Position numbers and translations under genes: made by a program. The notes under the pieces were generated by a model that was given only the letters and a program-made list of their open reading frames with translations, made no database searches and was not told the origin of the DNA. Of a stretch of DNA of 64,000 nucleotides, positions 1 through 12,387 are shown one piece after another; within the stretch, counting starts at the first letter, position 1, and each line of letters opens with the position of its first letter. The DNA lies in NCBI GenBank assembly GCA_022316685.1, contig JAKJHU010000067.1, positions 1,240,001-1,304,000 on the forward strand, given 5' to 3'. The DNA comes from Progne subis subis. Lineage: Eukaryota > Chordata > Aves > Passeriformes > Hirundinidae.

Positions 1-2528
1 AGGTATGGCTTTTTCTTTTTAAATCTTTCATCTTGTTTGGAGATGATAACTAACTTAAATAATCTGACTTAAATTTTCTGATGCATGTTTTATCTGTGTG
101 ACTGTTTGATATACAGCCAATATAATATATGGACTCAATCCTGCTGGCAAAATCCCTCCTTTTAATCTGGATTTTGTATTTTGTAACTCCTCTGCATTCG
201 AAGCATGTCTGTCCATGGATGAAAGTCTTTAATGCAGAGTTTCCATTGCTTTTTTATATGATTTTTTTTTTCTGTTTAGGAATCCATCCTTTCATTTGGA
301 TCTCGCAAAACAGCTTGATTAATGTCATCTTTATAGAATGATAGGCCTGTATTAATGTGTTAGAAAGAGAAGAACCAATTATGAAAATATGTTCCCTAAA
401 TAAGGACAGTGAATGGAAGTACTAACACTCCCATGAAAAGCAGAGATATGAAACATTAGTAAACAAGAATTAACTCCAATAATTAAAAACCCAAAAAGTA
501 ACTCTACAATGTAACACTGATGGCTGTTCATTTATACTTAAAATATTTATCCAAACAGAATTTTGAATAGAATAATGAATTATTTGCCAGATTAATGCCA
601 ATTTTGTTCCAAGAGAAAAAGGTACTGAGCAGAGTGCCAACTAGCAGTTCGTCTGTGCTTAAAAAACACAAAGCCTGCCTTTGACAGATAGCTATTCTAA
701 GGTATATCTTGCCCAAGTATCCTTTAGATTGCAGAAAGTAAGGTTTTGTTTTATGTGGAATATTTTACTTATTAATATTATTGGTTAAAAAAAAAAAATC
801 TTGTTTTTCCCAAGTATTTTATAATTTTAAAATCCTTTATCCTATAATAGTACAGAAATATGGAATAATCAAATATCATCAAGAAAAAGATGCTTGCATT
901 TTGAATATTCTCCCCTATGCTCTATGCCCTTGGACAAAAAAATAAAGCAGAAATATCATAGAAACACTTCATTAAGAGGATGTCATGTACAGGGCACCTT
1001 TGGGAAATGTCTGATCAACACAAGTAGACGGCAAAGCTATCCTTGAACTTCCAATGCAGGTAGCCAAAAAAAAAAAAAAAAATAAAAAAAAAAAAAAGAG
1101 CTTTTGATTAGATGGGTGTATGGAGTGAGAAACTAATTTGACCTTTGATTAAGTGATCTCACTTTTCTGGCACCATTACATATCTCTCAATTATATTCTG
1201 CCTAAAAAAAAAAAAATTGGCCATTATCTTAACTGACATGAAAGGGCAGAATAGAAGATTTTCAGCTTTCACTAGCTCCTGCAGACAGTGAAATGGGAAA
1301 ATGAGTAGCCCCTACAATTTACAGCCTCTTACTTATTACAGGCTTTGACTGCTGCAAGCACATGAGGGATAATCAGCTTGTCAAGAGTCTGCTGCTGAGA
1401 ATGCCAACATATGATCACTCCTATTGTTTATGAAGACTTCTTAGGAAACTGTGGCACTGTATTTGCATTTAAAAAAGCATGTTGTTCAATTATAAAGAGA
1501 GTTTCTTTCAAGAAATACTGTAAAATAGTCCTTAAAATGATTAATTCATTCTTTCCCATGAATACCACATAAAGAGACATAAAAATAGATGTTGGTGTAT
1601 TGAAATTCTGGATCAAAATCATTAGACTAGCAGCTATTTGTAGGACATAAAAGTCCATTCATTGGTGTCTATATTTTCTTTTTCAGAGCATGGTAGATGT
1701 TTTATTTAAAAAGTAATAAAATTTGAATTAATCAAATTTGTATATGTTAAGTTGTTCAGAACTTAAGAACGTATAGAATTGTACCAATTGTTAGTAGCTC
1801 AAAATTGAACTTAGGCCCTCTGGTAGCAATAAAACTCTTTAACTGTCTTTTTTCACAGAGTCAAATGCTAAACAGTTGCCTCTAAAATAGAAACCTTTGC
1901 CACTCAAAAGAAAAATAAAGGCCAAAGGAGCTTCACCAAATGCAAAAGTATACCAAGAGACAGACAAAAAGTTTTTTACTAAAGTCCAATAGCAAAAATT
2001 TGCAAGGAAATAGAGAGGCAACCTCTGGAAGTCACTGTAGCTCCACTGATTTTAACTTAGTTCAATATTAGAATTCAGTACATGTATAAAGCCAATTAAA
2101 ATGTTGTGGGCAAGTGGAAAAAAAGTGCTAAAGCTCAGTTAAGTACGAGCCATGTAAAAGCTGTAGACACCTTCCAGAGCCATCTGGATTCACATAAGCA
2201 AAGTAGAGCATTGAGGGGTTAAAAGATGTATGAAGGTAATTAGATTTCTGAACCAGAATGCTTGTCTCTTTTAACTTCAGCTGCTATATCAAGGTTAGAA
2301 AAGGGGATAAAATACCTTAATAAGGACAAACATTGTGAAGGGTGCAATCAAATATTAAACGGTGCACCATTAACATGCCTGACCTAAACCATTCAATTAT
2401 AAATGCCAAGAATAAGTGAATTATAAACAAATAATCTAAGGAAAAGCCAGATGTTGTATTTCTTGAAGAAAACTATTAGACCAGAATATAATCTGGAAAG
2501 CAATTAGTTTGTGCAGGTATTATTTCTC

Positions 2529-2573
<45 letters not shown>

Positions 2574-2946
2574 AAGAAGTTGCAACTATATAAACTTAGA
2601 AGAGATTATATGAGATACATAAATAATTTTTATAGTAATGAGTAAAAGAAATAACTCTGTCTGTCTGGTCCCCTTATTTCAGGTGGAGATTTTTTTTACA
2701 TTTATTTTGATTTAATATTACAGATGCTGTAGTTGAGAAAAATCTTATATGGAAGAGATACCAAGAAAAAATGAGATTCCATACAAGGGAGTGAATTTAG
2801 AAATATATATATATATATAATTAGGCTGAAAAAGATACTCCATAGTTTCATAGGCTTAAAATCCAAGGTAAACATAATTTAAGTTTAAGAATACCTGAAG
2901 TCCTTGTTGTTGTAATGCATTAATTTGGCTTATATTTCATCGGATT
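1..2946. other. AT-rich intergenic DNA, no gene recognised
   Basis: I see no coding exon, RNA gene or classifiable transposon in this stretch. It contains A-rich simple sequence: interrupted poly-A near 1065-1096, a 34-base A run at 2537-2570 and a short (TA)n at 2803-2819. The few open frames (such as 70 codons at 129-341) have biased low-complexity composition and no family resemblance. Confidence 0.6.
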
Positions 2947-3253
2947 TGTAATGTTCTTGTCTATCTGTCCTTGCCCAGCAGTGCCCATCCCCCTCAAACC
3001 TAATCCTGTTCCTTCCCACTTCTCCCTGATTGGGCGATGCCTCTGGGCCCTGCCTCTGGGCCCTGCCCCCTGGGGGGAAAAGCCATGGCGAGGGAGGGGC
3101 CAGGGCTCTCTGGCATCAGGCGAGTCACTGGGAAAGGTCTCTACCGAGCTGAGAGGACTTAAGAATAAAAGCTGTAATATACAGCCCGGAACCAGAGAGT
3201 CAGACTCTTACTTTTGCCATCGGCGGCTGTCTAATCTCTTGGGGGAAACTACA
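2947..3253 (+). mobile_element. Probable solo LTR (endogenous retrovirus), + strand
   Basis: A GC-rich block of about 300 bp stands out from AT-rich flanks. It starts TGTAATG and can be read to end in CTACA, giving TGTA/TACA termini. It has LTR architecture: a C-rich U3-like half, an AATAAA signal near 3164 followed by a short R/U5-like segment with a splice-like 'gccatcggcgg' motif. The LTR at 34035 also starts TGTAATG and has a related 'gccaccgacggggtctc' segment, so the two may be distant relatives. I could not find a convincing target-site duplication, so the ends are approximate. Confidence 0.55.
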
Positions 3254-3663
3254 CCTTGTGATCTTGTCCATGTTACTATCTTTCTTTTCTACCCTTAGAA
3301 ATATTTGCATCAAGTTTTGTCAAATCTTGATTTTCTTAACTTTTGATATATTTTAAACTTAAGTTTCTGAATATCTAAATAAGTATCCAAAAGAAGATGT
3401 TGCAGTGCAGAGAAACAGGGAAATAAATGGAGCCAAGGAGACTTGAGAACATACAGACAGACCAAGTTTTCCAATTTCAGATTCAGTCTGGCATAGAAAG
3501 GTAATCCAAGATAGACATTAAAGAGTATCATTATCATGGAATTAAATACTGGAAGCAGAAAAGATGTCTGAAGTAAAAGCAAAACACATTGTGTTGAGCA
3601 TTATGCCTCGCTGCACAGCTATGCAGCTTTTAAACACCTTTTTTTCCACCATCCTGTACATGT
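3254..3663. other. Unassigned intergenic sequence
   Basis: No repeat family or gene is recognisable here. It lies between the LTR-like block and the unassigned long frame. A 90-codon minus-strand frame (3310-3582) has no recognisable motif. Confidence 0.5.
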
Positions 3664-4194
3664 TTACAGCCATTTGTGGGGATGCCTACAAAGCATTAAA
3701 GACAAATAAGTTTTGTATAATATTTGGAATTGTATAGCTCCACAAGCAATACAGATCAGTTCTCTATCCTTCACTTTGGAATCTAGGCAGCAGCTGAATG
3801 GCTCATTTTCTACTGCTGAAATGATTTCCTTGAACTTAAGCTTGACTGCATGCATCCTATCAGGATCCAGGACAGTCTCCTCTGAGGCTGAGGGACTGGT
3901 TAAGAAGGCTTGAGAATCAGATAAGCCTAGAGGCAATGTTTCCATATGACATGGCACTGCTAAAACTGATCCTCCATGGCTAAATACAAACAAGTGTTGT
4001 TTCTCAAAATTTAAGTGTTTTCCAGTTTGCACTTCACCCAAGACTTTCTTAAAATTGATCCACCAAATTGTCTTAAAATCTGATTTCTTCTGTTTAACCT
4101 GAGCTATTTTTAATTCAGGAATGAAAGACCACAGAAAGCAAAAGAGACTAGGAACCTCCCCCCACCAGTAATTAGAGCTCTTAAGTAGAACCAT
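3664..4194 (-). other. Unassigned 176-codon open frame; possible pseudogene or exon
   Basis: This is the longest open frame outside the retroviral element and CR1-derived sequence. The predicted protein has 176 residues with a mixed, protein-like composition: alternating hydrophobic and charged segments, and a lysine-rich stretch around residues 35-60. A serine/proline-rich segment (TSPSASEE) lies near residue 100. The C-terminal part is cysteine-rich (CCLDSK, ICIACG, LMLC). No signal peptide or clear membrane helix is visible. An upstream in-frame stop bounds the frame, and the first ATG is only a formal start. A pyrimidine-rich stretch followed by AG inside the N-terminal part could be a splice acceptor, which would make this an exon with intronic leader. 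No poly-A tail is visible beside it. I do not recognise the family. It could be a decayed exon, an old transposon fragment or chance. Confidence 0.3.
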
Positions 4195-4299
4195 TAGTTA
4201 CTCTGATGTCAGCATCTAGGACAGTTTTAAATGAAACAATTCTTAAATAAGAAACTGTGATCAGACACAAACCCACGTTCACAGTATGGTTGAGTTGGC

Positions 4300-4376
4300 A
4301 TGATGGTAAGCATTTTGTCCAAGGTTGGAATTGGTGATCTCAGAGGTATTTTCCAGCCTTAATGATTCTATGATTA
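4300..4376 (+). repeat. CR1 LINE 3'-end fragment
   Basis: The sequence from 'aaggttggaattggtgatct' to 'gattctatgatt' matches the conserved terminal segment of CR1 retrotransposons in + orientation. It is heavily 5'-truncated, the usual fate of CR1 copies. Confidence 0.8.
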
Positions 4377-7300
4377 TATAAAGGGGCTATACTTTGTTCA
4401 ATGGAAATGTTTTACTACAAGCTCACCTTTGCTTTAGCCCTGCCTTTGGTGCACAGGAACTCAATTTTCATAGTGCTTTCATTCTCACACACATAGTTTT
4501 TTCTTGAGGTTGAAAGGATCTTTCTGCACCTTTCTCTGTTGCAGAAAGAACAGAACTGAGACTCATAAATAAGGGGAAAAGAAAATAGAGTAAAACTAAT
4601 TATCTCCTAGAATACACATTAAGGAGGAAAAAACCACAAACCCACTCCCCAAAAAAAGTAACAAAAAACAAACCAAACCAAACCAAGCAAACAAACAAGC
4701 AAACAAACAAACACGAAACACAACACAGAAAATAAGAAAATATTCTATGAATTAGAAAATGCTCTCCATGATTAAAAATACTCTGGACTAATTACATAGT
4801 AAGTCTCATATACTCACATTAATATGAGAATGATTTGAAGTGGGGGGTACTCAGGTACTTATACATACACTGAAAACCATTGTGATAGTTTAATATTGAG
4901 TACAAAGGACAAGCTTATTATTTTGTTTGTATAAGCCGATCTACCTTCTTATTTTAGATCTGAATGTATTTTTATGATTTTTACAGAAAGAATAGAGGCA
5001 GTTTTTTCTTGGAGAATATGTATTAATTAAAAGGTGTCATATACTAAATTAATATCTATATAATACAACACTCTATTTTCTGCTGGTAAATAAACATGAG
5101 CTGCCTAGAAGACAGTTTTAATTTTACTAAATTCACAGTATTTCTGCAAAGTTTTGAATGGGAAATTTGCATTACCACAGTAATAACTATGGGCACTTTT
5201 GGGATAGTAGCATGGTGACCCTAAGGTTGCACAGAAATTGCATTAAATTTAAATATAAATTTGATATAGCTGGTGGGGGGTTTTTGTTTGGTTTTTTGTT
5301 TGTTTTTTGAGGAGGGGTTAATTAAAAAAATTCATAGGTTTCATTCATAAGAATGATTCAGATAAGAAATTTAATGAAAAGACAAAATATTTTCTTCTGT
5401 TATTCCCAACACCCATCAAAAATTATTCAGAATTTCATCTGGAGTTATCTAATCCAATATGCCATGTGTGGGTAGGGTGAATGTATGTGATCACCCCTCA
5501 TCTTTTATGAAATTGCGGAAATTAATACAATCAGAGAACATATGGGGTTATTAATATACCAGTTTGGTCTTAATTGCAGTGAAAACATTGTAACAAATCT
5601 ATGTAGGAAGTGCAAGTTTCAAGAGTGTTAACTCTAGTTATGAGAAAGGCCGTCTCAGAGGGCTTGTTTACATGGTTTAACTAACTTCAGCAGTTACATC
5701 GAAAAGGTAAAGTAGCCTTTACTGAGAAGTTATGGCCCATCCTATGGAACCATTTAGACATCTTTAGCTGAGCGCGGAAATACTTTAAAGTAGGTTGTAA
5801 GCAATTCAAAAGTATAAAGTGAAAACCTATTAGATAGTACACAATCAACAAGGGATTTAATTAAATATAAGGGATTTATTGAGATATTAGGTTAAACATT
5901 AGTGTGGTCAAAAATACTCCTCCGTATAATAGACTTTACTCCATATAATATACCTAAAGGGTCTCTGCTGTCCAGGAAAGTAGCAGTCAGAGGGGCAGGG
6001 ACTGCATCTTCCCCTGTGCTGCTGTTTTGCCAGGTCCCACCAGCTCTATCTATTATCACCGGTAATACAGTTTGACTAGAAGATCCTGAAAGTGATCTTG
6101 AAAGTGATGGATCATTGAACTTTTACAGTTTAATAACACTCTAGAAGAAGAAAGTCCTTGGTGTAAATCTTGCTCATTTGCATCTCAGGAGATTATGGTT
6201 ATTACTTGATCTTGTAACATACTTTTCATCTGCAAACAGCAAGCAGGGGTGAAAGAGGAGCCTGAAGCTGCTTGAGACTATTTTAATGACTGAAATCTCC
6301 TTGAACTGACTTTCAGAAAAGTCATTAATTGCAGAAAGGTGTCATAATAATTATAGTATCTTGAAACATTTAAGTTATCATGGCTATAAAAGGGGCCTAC
6401 ACAATCAAATTATTACAGGCACAATATAAAACTGCCTACTTTTTTTTTGTGGTTTGCTCCTAGTATTATCATGTTCTCATTATCCAAGTATTTCATTTCT
6501 ACAGATTTTATAGTAGATGGGGTTTATATTGTACTTTGGGGACTGCAGGACTAATAACACGTCTTCAAAACGTGCAGTGAAGCAGCAGCACTTTAAGCTC
6601 CCCATGCATGCATTCCTGCATTTTGAGAATAACATAAAATCAAATAGATTTCTAAAGTAACAAACTTTCAGAGCTTACCATCCCCTTAAGAAAAAATTAT
6701 GTACTTTTTTTTTTCCATGAAGAGTAAGGCAGAAAATCATGTGTTAACTGATATACAGACATAACTGGGTGATATCAGTAATCTATAGTGGCCCAGGACT
6801 GTCACGAACTTCTGGAGCAAAAAAACTCATGTTAAGCTGAGGATTCATCATGATTATGTCCGTGATAACACACAGGAGATTTATGGCCAGGTTGGACCTG
6901 TAAATTTATCCTGGTTATTTCCATGCAGGAAACAGGTTGAAAAAGATTTTTTTTTTTGGTCCAAAATGTCTGCCATATATAAAAAGCACTTTAAAATATT
7001 TTTTTCTCCTCAGAAGATAGTAAAGCAAGTAGAAAAAATTTTTGGCTGAGAGCAAATGTAAAACAATTCAACAAATTTTAGAATCAACTGCAATTTATTC
7101 CATTGTTCCTCTGTGCTTTTTCTTCCAGGATAGCTGTTTATGCTACATTGAGCTCTACTCTTTCCCAGATGTACGTCACTTATGTTTAATTCTTCTGCCT
7201 TTGTCAGAATTTTTAAAATGTCCAGAAGATATTAAAGACAGGTTTTTACCTCCAGTTAGGTCTTACAAATCAGAATAGGTCTGTAATCACAAATATATTT

Positions 7301-8190
7301 TGTTTATAAAAATATTTTCTACTGTGGTAAAGAGTTGTAAAACTACACTAATAATATTTTTTTTAATACATCCTTTGATGCTGTTATAATTTCTTTAAAG
7401 GACTACTTAATGCAAAAATTTTAGAGAAGAGCAATTACCCTTTAAATCAGTTTTATTTACAATATCATGATGTTTGAAAAAAATCTCTGAGCATGATTTT
7501 GGGATGTGTTCAATGTATCAGTTCCAAATGAATTATTTTGATTTACAGAGTTGTGGGGGAAAAAAAAAAAAAAAAAGAAAGAAAAAAAAAATTGCAAAAA
7601 AAGTCAATATTATGCCTAATGTCATCTAGTACTAATTAACATTTCTGCTTAACCAAAGCAATTTATTTTAGTTCTCTTATCAACTAGTGAATAAAATGAT
7701 CACCTGGTTTTGCTGCTAAAATATAGAGCATACCTAAACGGTATTCCTTCTGAGTTAACTCTGGATATCATTAAACTAAACAAAATTGTTCGATTCAGTT
7801 GTAGGTCTTGTGTTTAGCTGAATATCTTTCACACAATAATGTTGTTTACCATGATTTTAACAAAAATTTTGACATCGTCTTTCATGGTATTTATAGCAAA
7901 ACTAGTGAGGTATGGTTTGGACATGTGGCTGTAAGGTAAGAGAATTCAATATTTCTTACACGGGAAAAAAAATTAGAGACTGATGTTATCAATTATATCT
8001 TTACCTTAGCCTTACAAGAGAATTTTAGCCCAAGACTAAGGCATCTCCTCATTCTTCTCTCATCTGGAATTTGAGTCCTGCTTCACTGACCTCACTGTCT
8101 CTATGTTGTTTTCTTTTTGTGCCTTTACCCTTTTCTTTCACTTGAGAGAGAATTGGTATCTGCAAGTTTCATCTGTGCACTAGAAGACTT
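4377..8190. other. AT-rich intergenic DNA with A/C and G/T tracts
   Basis: No gene is recognised. An A/C-rich tract at about 4630-4725 (AAAC/AACC type) and a G/T-only tract at about 5268-5310 are near mirror images in composition. An interrupted A run lies at 7561-7591. Short open frames (78 codons at 7042-7278) show no homology I can name. Confidence 0.55.
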
Positions 8191-8760
8191 AATATCTCTC
8201 TCGGGCCTCTCCAGATGGTCATGTGTTCTCTGCCGGGCGGTGGCTGCCCTGGCTGCACGGCTGTTTTCCAGCCCCTGCTGCATTCAGTTTCAGCTGCGGT
8301 GCTGCTTTCTGCGCAGGGCTGCAGGTCCACTTCTGTTTTCAGCTGCATGATTTTTCCATGGTGCCAGCAGGATCGCTTGGTAGCGCATGGTCAGAGCAGG
8401 GTCCAGCTTGTCTCCACCCAAAGCGGAGCGGAGGCATCCAGGCCTGCCAGCCGTGGTTGAAATTCAGCGGTGGCAGAATCTCAGCTGAGCTGTGCCAACT
8501 GGCTGGGTTGCACGGCAGAGTGAGGCCTGGCCCAGCCAGTGTCCAGTTACCTGTTCAAAAGCCAGAAGCAAGAGAGTTTTTCCCAGGGTTTGTTCATTTT
8601 TAAATGTGATCTCACAGAAGTGTATTCATCCTTCTTAAGTGATTTAAACAGACAGTAAATATTCAAAACTAGCCAGCTGATTGGTTCTGTTGGGTCTGGA
8701 GGAAGCATTTAGCATTCCTCACAGAGAATTACTTCCATAAGCTGATGTATTTTTCCCTTT
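8190..8760. repeat. Unclassified GC-rich island, possibly an old LTR fragment
   Basis: About 400 bp (8190-8590) is far more GC-rich than its surroundings and opens overlapping frames in all three + frames (77, 81 and 126 codons). That is typical of GC-rich noncoding sequence rather than of a gene. The abrupt composition edges suggest an inserted element, and parts read like retroviral LTR/leader sequence on the - strand. I found no TG/CA termini or target duplication, so the class is uncertain. Confidence 0.3.
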
Positions 8761-8924
8761 ATCTAAAACCAAAATTGTTAAACAATGACAAACTGAAACA
8801 CCTCACACAAAAGTATAGGCTAGGCTCAGTGGTGAAATTAAAGCAGGTTATGCAGAGTCTATGCCAGACAGGAACAAAATCTGGCAGAGGTGGGTTCTGC
8901 AAAACCTTCCTATGCAAACACATT

Positions 8925-9175
8925 TGCTCTTTGACTGTCCTCATGGTGAGAAAATTGTTCATATTCATTTTAAACTTGTCTTGTTTCAACTTATGCCCAC
9001 TGTTTCTTTTCCTCCTACCATGCATTTTTGTGAAGTGCCTGGCTCCCTCTTCTTAGTAAACTCAACCTAAGTACTGTGGGGATCCTGCTAGGTGCTCCCA
9101 AAGCCATCTACCTCTCTTATAGACTCATCAACCCCAATTCCTTTTGTTCTTGTAAGGCAAGTGCTCCAAAACTGG
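8925..9175 (-). repeat. Degraded CR1 LINE fragment, - strand
   Basis: Segments such as 'tgtcctcatggtgagaaaattgttc' and, further on, 'ctcttatagactcatcaacccc ... taaggcaagtgctcca' follow the order of the reverse complement of the CR1 3' region. Divergence is high, and overlapping short frames here are shadows of the repeat. Confidence 0.5.
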
Positions 9176-9199
9176 GCCATGGGAGACTTTACTTGTGAA

Positions 9200-9445
9200 A
9201 GCTGACACAACTTGAAAAAATTTTCAGAGTGTGCATAGGTAAAAAGCAGAAATTAGTATGTGTTATGACAAATTCCAGTTAGATAATAGGAAAAACTGTG
9301 TACCATGAAAGTGATCTATGAGAGGGGCAGTGGATGCACTGTTCTTGGAAACCTTCAAATGCTCATTTGATAAGGGCCTGGACAATATGATTTATTTTGG
9401 TTGGACCAGATGATCTCCCCTTCAACCTCAACAATTCTTCAATTT
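9200..9445 (+). repeat. CR1 LINE 3' fragment, + strand
   Basis: The element runs through 'gggcagtggatgcactgttcttgg' and 'ttggttggaccagatgatctcc', conserved blocks of the CR1 3' end, in + orientation. It abuts the minus-strand CR1 remnant upstream, so two CR1 fragments meet head to head. Confidence 0.65.
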
Positions 9446-10872
9446 TTGGAGATGAAAGTGAACCAAGCTATTCCTGTTTCTCATTTTTTGCTGAGTTTGA
9501 GCTTTGGTTTTGTGCTTATATATTTAGATATAAAATATTTTTATATCTAAAAACATTTCATATAAAAATATTTATTTTTTAGAGAAAGAAATCCTTAGAA
9601 AGAGAGAGCAAATTGATGAGGCAGGTGCTCCTTCCTTTCCCTATGTCAAAAGCCAACTAATTGTGTTGTACTGCTCTGCCATTTATGAACTTGCATTCAG
9701 GTGAAAAAATGCACCTCCAGAGCTCTCTTTTTTGTGTGGATATTTCAGTGAGACTTTTGAGGAAAAGAACAGAAATGGTTGTTACATACAAGACAAATGT
9801 AAGCATATTGTAGTCTCAATTCTAGAAGAGAATACATTTTAAGAATTCACACCCATGCATGCGTAGTTCATTTCAAAGAGCTGACCAACATAATTTTTGA
9901 ATGAACTATTTTACCTGAAAGAGAGAAGAAGTGTAGCATTCTCTGAGTCCTGTTTTGGTAATTCAGAAGTCAAGGTTGTACTTGTTCAAAGTCAGCCAAA
10001 TGCTTAAACTGATCCTCACCAGTATGATAACCCCTACAGATAATGTGGATTAGACTCCTGATGGATTATCATAAAACATGGTTTTGACACATAAGGTTTA
10101 TGTATTTCAAAACACAAATTCTTTACAAATTGAAGGTTTAAATGATGAATAAACAATACAGAAAGTTATTTGTTATACTTACAAGTCAAAAGTTGTGCTT
10201 TATGGTTCAAGGATATATTTCCTTTTATTTAGAGTGCCTTACAATGCTGAATGAACTCATATCTGAACTTAGGGACAATCTAGAACCAGTTCATGCAAAC
10301 TCTATTGGCTGATTGTAGCTGTTAATGATCTGTAAAAGGAAAGTCAATTTACCCCTTGATAGACATTACTGTACCAAATGTAGTAAAAAGCTAAGTGAAA
10401 TGTGAAACAATTCCTGTTCAGTGGGGGAATATACTGTTAGTGTATCCAGTTTCTTTTTCAGGGGCAAAAAAATAGGTCTGTATTCTGTTAATTTGCAGGT
10501 TTGTCTGTTTACTAATGCAAACATTATTTTTATACATGAGCTTATTATTATGTATACAATTTCAAAGTTTATTTCAGCTGTATTTACTACCTCTTAGACC
10601 TATTAGCTATTTAAATTATGAAAAATTTTAGCTGACATGATTGGCATACTATAAGACTGATTAATTTATTAAAGAACACTTGATATTCACACACATCCTG
10701 ATTGGCCTGCCTTGTGTTTGCAACTTTCCTTCAATTCTGCTAAGCATAATGTAGTTCTTCATATTAGAGTGATGCTTTAAATTTTAGCTTTCGTATTTTC
10801 CAGATTCTGTACTGCATTAGTATATAACTCTGAACTTCATATAAAGTGTTAGCAAGTTCTCTTCACAGTTTA
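9446..10872. other. AT-rich intergenic DNA with a perfect palindrome
   Basis: No gene is recognised. A perfect inverted repeat with 13-bp arms lies at 9523-9551; otherwise this is unique-looking AT-rich sequence. Confidence 0.55.
9523..9551. repeat. Perfect 13-bp inverted repeat, 3-nt loop
   Basis: The arms at 9523-9535 (tttagatataaaa) and 9539-9551 are exact reverse complements around 'tat'. It is almost pure AT, so it could extrude as a cruciform. It lacks the flanking repeat expected of a transposon end, and it may simply be chance in AT-rich DNA. Confidence 0.7.
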
Positions 10873-11193
10873 GTTAGACAAAGCAATCCTTTTCCAGCCT
10901 GAGAACCAAGGACACCATTGCTTCAGGCCCAAGAAGTGTAAACAACAGTGAAATAAGGAGAGCAGTCTGGGAGAATAGGACTTCATAACTTGAAGCTGTA
11001 ATTGGACAAATATGTAAATGGATCAAAATTTATAAAAGCGTGAAAATGTGTGACCCATCATCCGTCTTGGGTGTAGCCTTGGCCAGGCTCTTGTACTGCC
11101 CAAGGTGTATCCTTTGAAGGCTTTTTAATAAATCCCTACTTTATTCCTTTAATGCCGTCTAGCCTCTGTTCTAGGTAGTCTCTCAAGGCATCA
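10873..11193 (+). mobile_element. Solo LTR, ERVL-like, + strand
   Basis: This is a compact LTR. The U3 part is followed by TATAAAAG at 11031, then about 95 bp later AATAAA at 11127-11132, then a U5 ending '...tctcaaggcatca'. The run 'ccgtctagcctctgttctagg' near the end and 'ggcccaagaagtgtaaacaacag' near the start match an LTR type I associate with avian ERVL-like elements (recalled, not searched). The 5' boundary is approximate, and no target duplication could be confirmed. No internal coding region is attached, so it is a solo LTR. Confidence 0.7.
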
Positions 11194-11598
11194 AGAGTCT
11201 TGAATTTTTCACTGAAGTTAATTAATGGAAAATATATTCCATGTTTCTCTCTTCACATTACCTGGACACCGATTTTTATTTTATATATGTATTTATTTTT
11301 TTTTTCTTTTAAATGGAGAAATCTTATATTGACCAGAGTAGTGAGGCAGATGTGCTGAACATATTTTTTTCCATAGCACCGTAAAATGCACTGAAAGAAT
11401 TTTGAATGTTTAAAGTGAGCTCTATTTAGCAAAAACTTAAACATCAGTGTGTTATCAGCATTATTCTCATTCTACAGCCAAATCATGGTATTATACCAGA
11501 TACTATGAAGAAAATTTGCTCTATCCTAGCAGAAAACAATGAAAGTGTGGAATCATGATCTTGTAAGAGGAATCTTACAGACATTAGGGCTTTAGGAC

Positions 11599-11688
11599 CT
11601 TCCCCTTCCCCTTCCCCTTCCCCTTCCCCTTCCCCTTCCCCTTCCCCTTCCCCTTCCCCTTCCCCTTCCCCTTCCCCTTCCCCTTCCT
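11599..11688. repeat. (CCCCTT)n hexanucleotide tandem repeat
   Basis: About 14 nearly perfect copies of CCCCTT stand on the + strand. The - strand reads GGGGAA repeated, with regular runs of four G separated by two A, which fits the consensus for G-quadruplex formation many times over. It is not the vertebrate telomere unit (TTAGGG). Confidence 0.95.
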
Positions 11689-12362
11689 TTTATTCTGTCT
11701 CTGTCCTCTTTTCTCTATTTTTCTTGCAAACACAAAAGCTATGGCTCATAATTAGCTTATTTCTAAGCTAAGAACTAATTGCTGGGTCATACTGCAACAC
11801 TAGAGAGAAAATCAATATTACAAAATTTTGTGTATCTGTATTACAGATAGATTGGTATTTTGATGAGTACTCGGTTGTTGTTAAAGACCTGAAATACTAT
11901 GTCTGCTCTTGGATCAGTTTAGGCACTTTACGTAACAAATATGTAACTCTGTGTAAATAGAGCTACTGCAAAAAACCACTTCTGTATGTATAATGCCATG
12001 AATAAAGTTTGTATTTTTTTAGCTCGTCTCCCTCTCTTTCAAAATAAACTAAATTTGTAATATGCTTCACATGTAATATACTGACAACAAATAAAACTTT
12101 CCAGCACAGTACATTGGAGACAATCTTATTTTTTCTCACCCCACATTGCCATTTTTTACATCAATAGAAAAGTTCCTGTGATGGGTCTTTATAGCCTTAC
12201 ACTGAAATAAGGAAATAAGTTAGTGATAGACTATGATATTTCAATTCCTTTCCCTTTAAAATTGTCTTGGTTTACTGACTGTATCTTTAGAATATCCCCA
12301 ACATTATTTTAATGATCTAATTCATTTACCATGGTGAAATGGTCCAGCACATTTATAGGCTC

Positions 12363-12387
12363 TACTTCTACAATACTTGTAGAAGTA
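12363..12387. repeat. Perfect 11-bp inverted repeat, 3-nt loop
   Basis: The arm 12363-12373 (tacttctacaa) is the exact reverse complement of 12377-12387. A third copy of 'cttctacaa' follows at 12390-12398. Its function is unknown, and it is too short and isolated to call a transposon. Confidence 0.75.

Noticed and set aside
8117..8603. Three overlapping + frames of 77-126 codons
   Set aside because: All three forward frames are open in the same GC-rich island, which indicates composition rather than coding.
11599..11688. Interstitial telomeric repeat
   Set aside because: The unit is CCCCTT/AAGGGG, not CCCTAA/TTAGGG.
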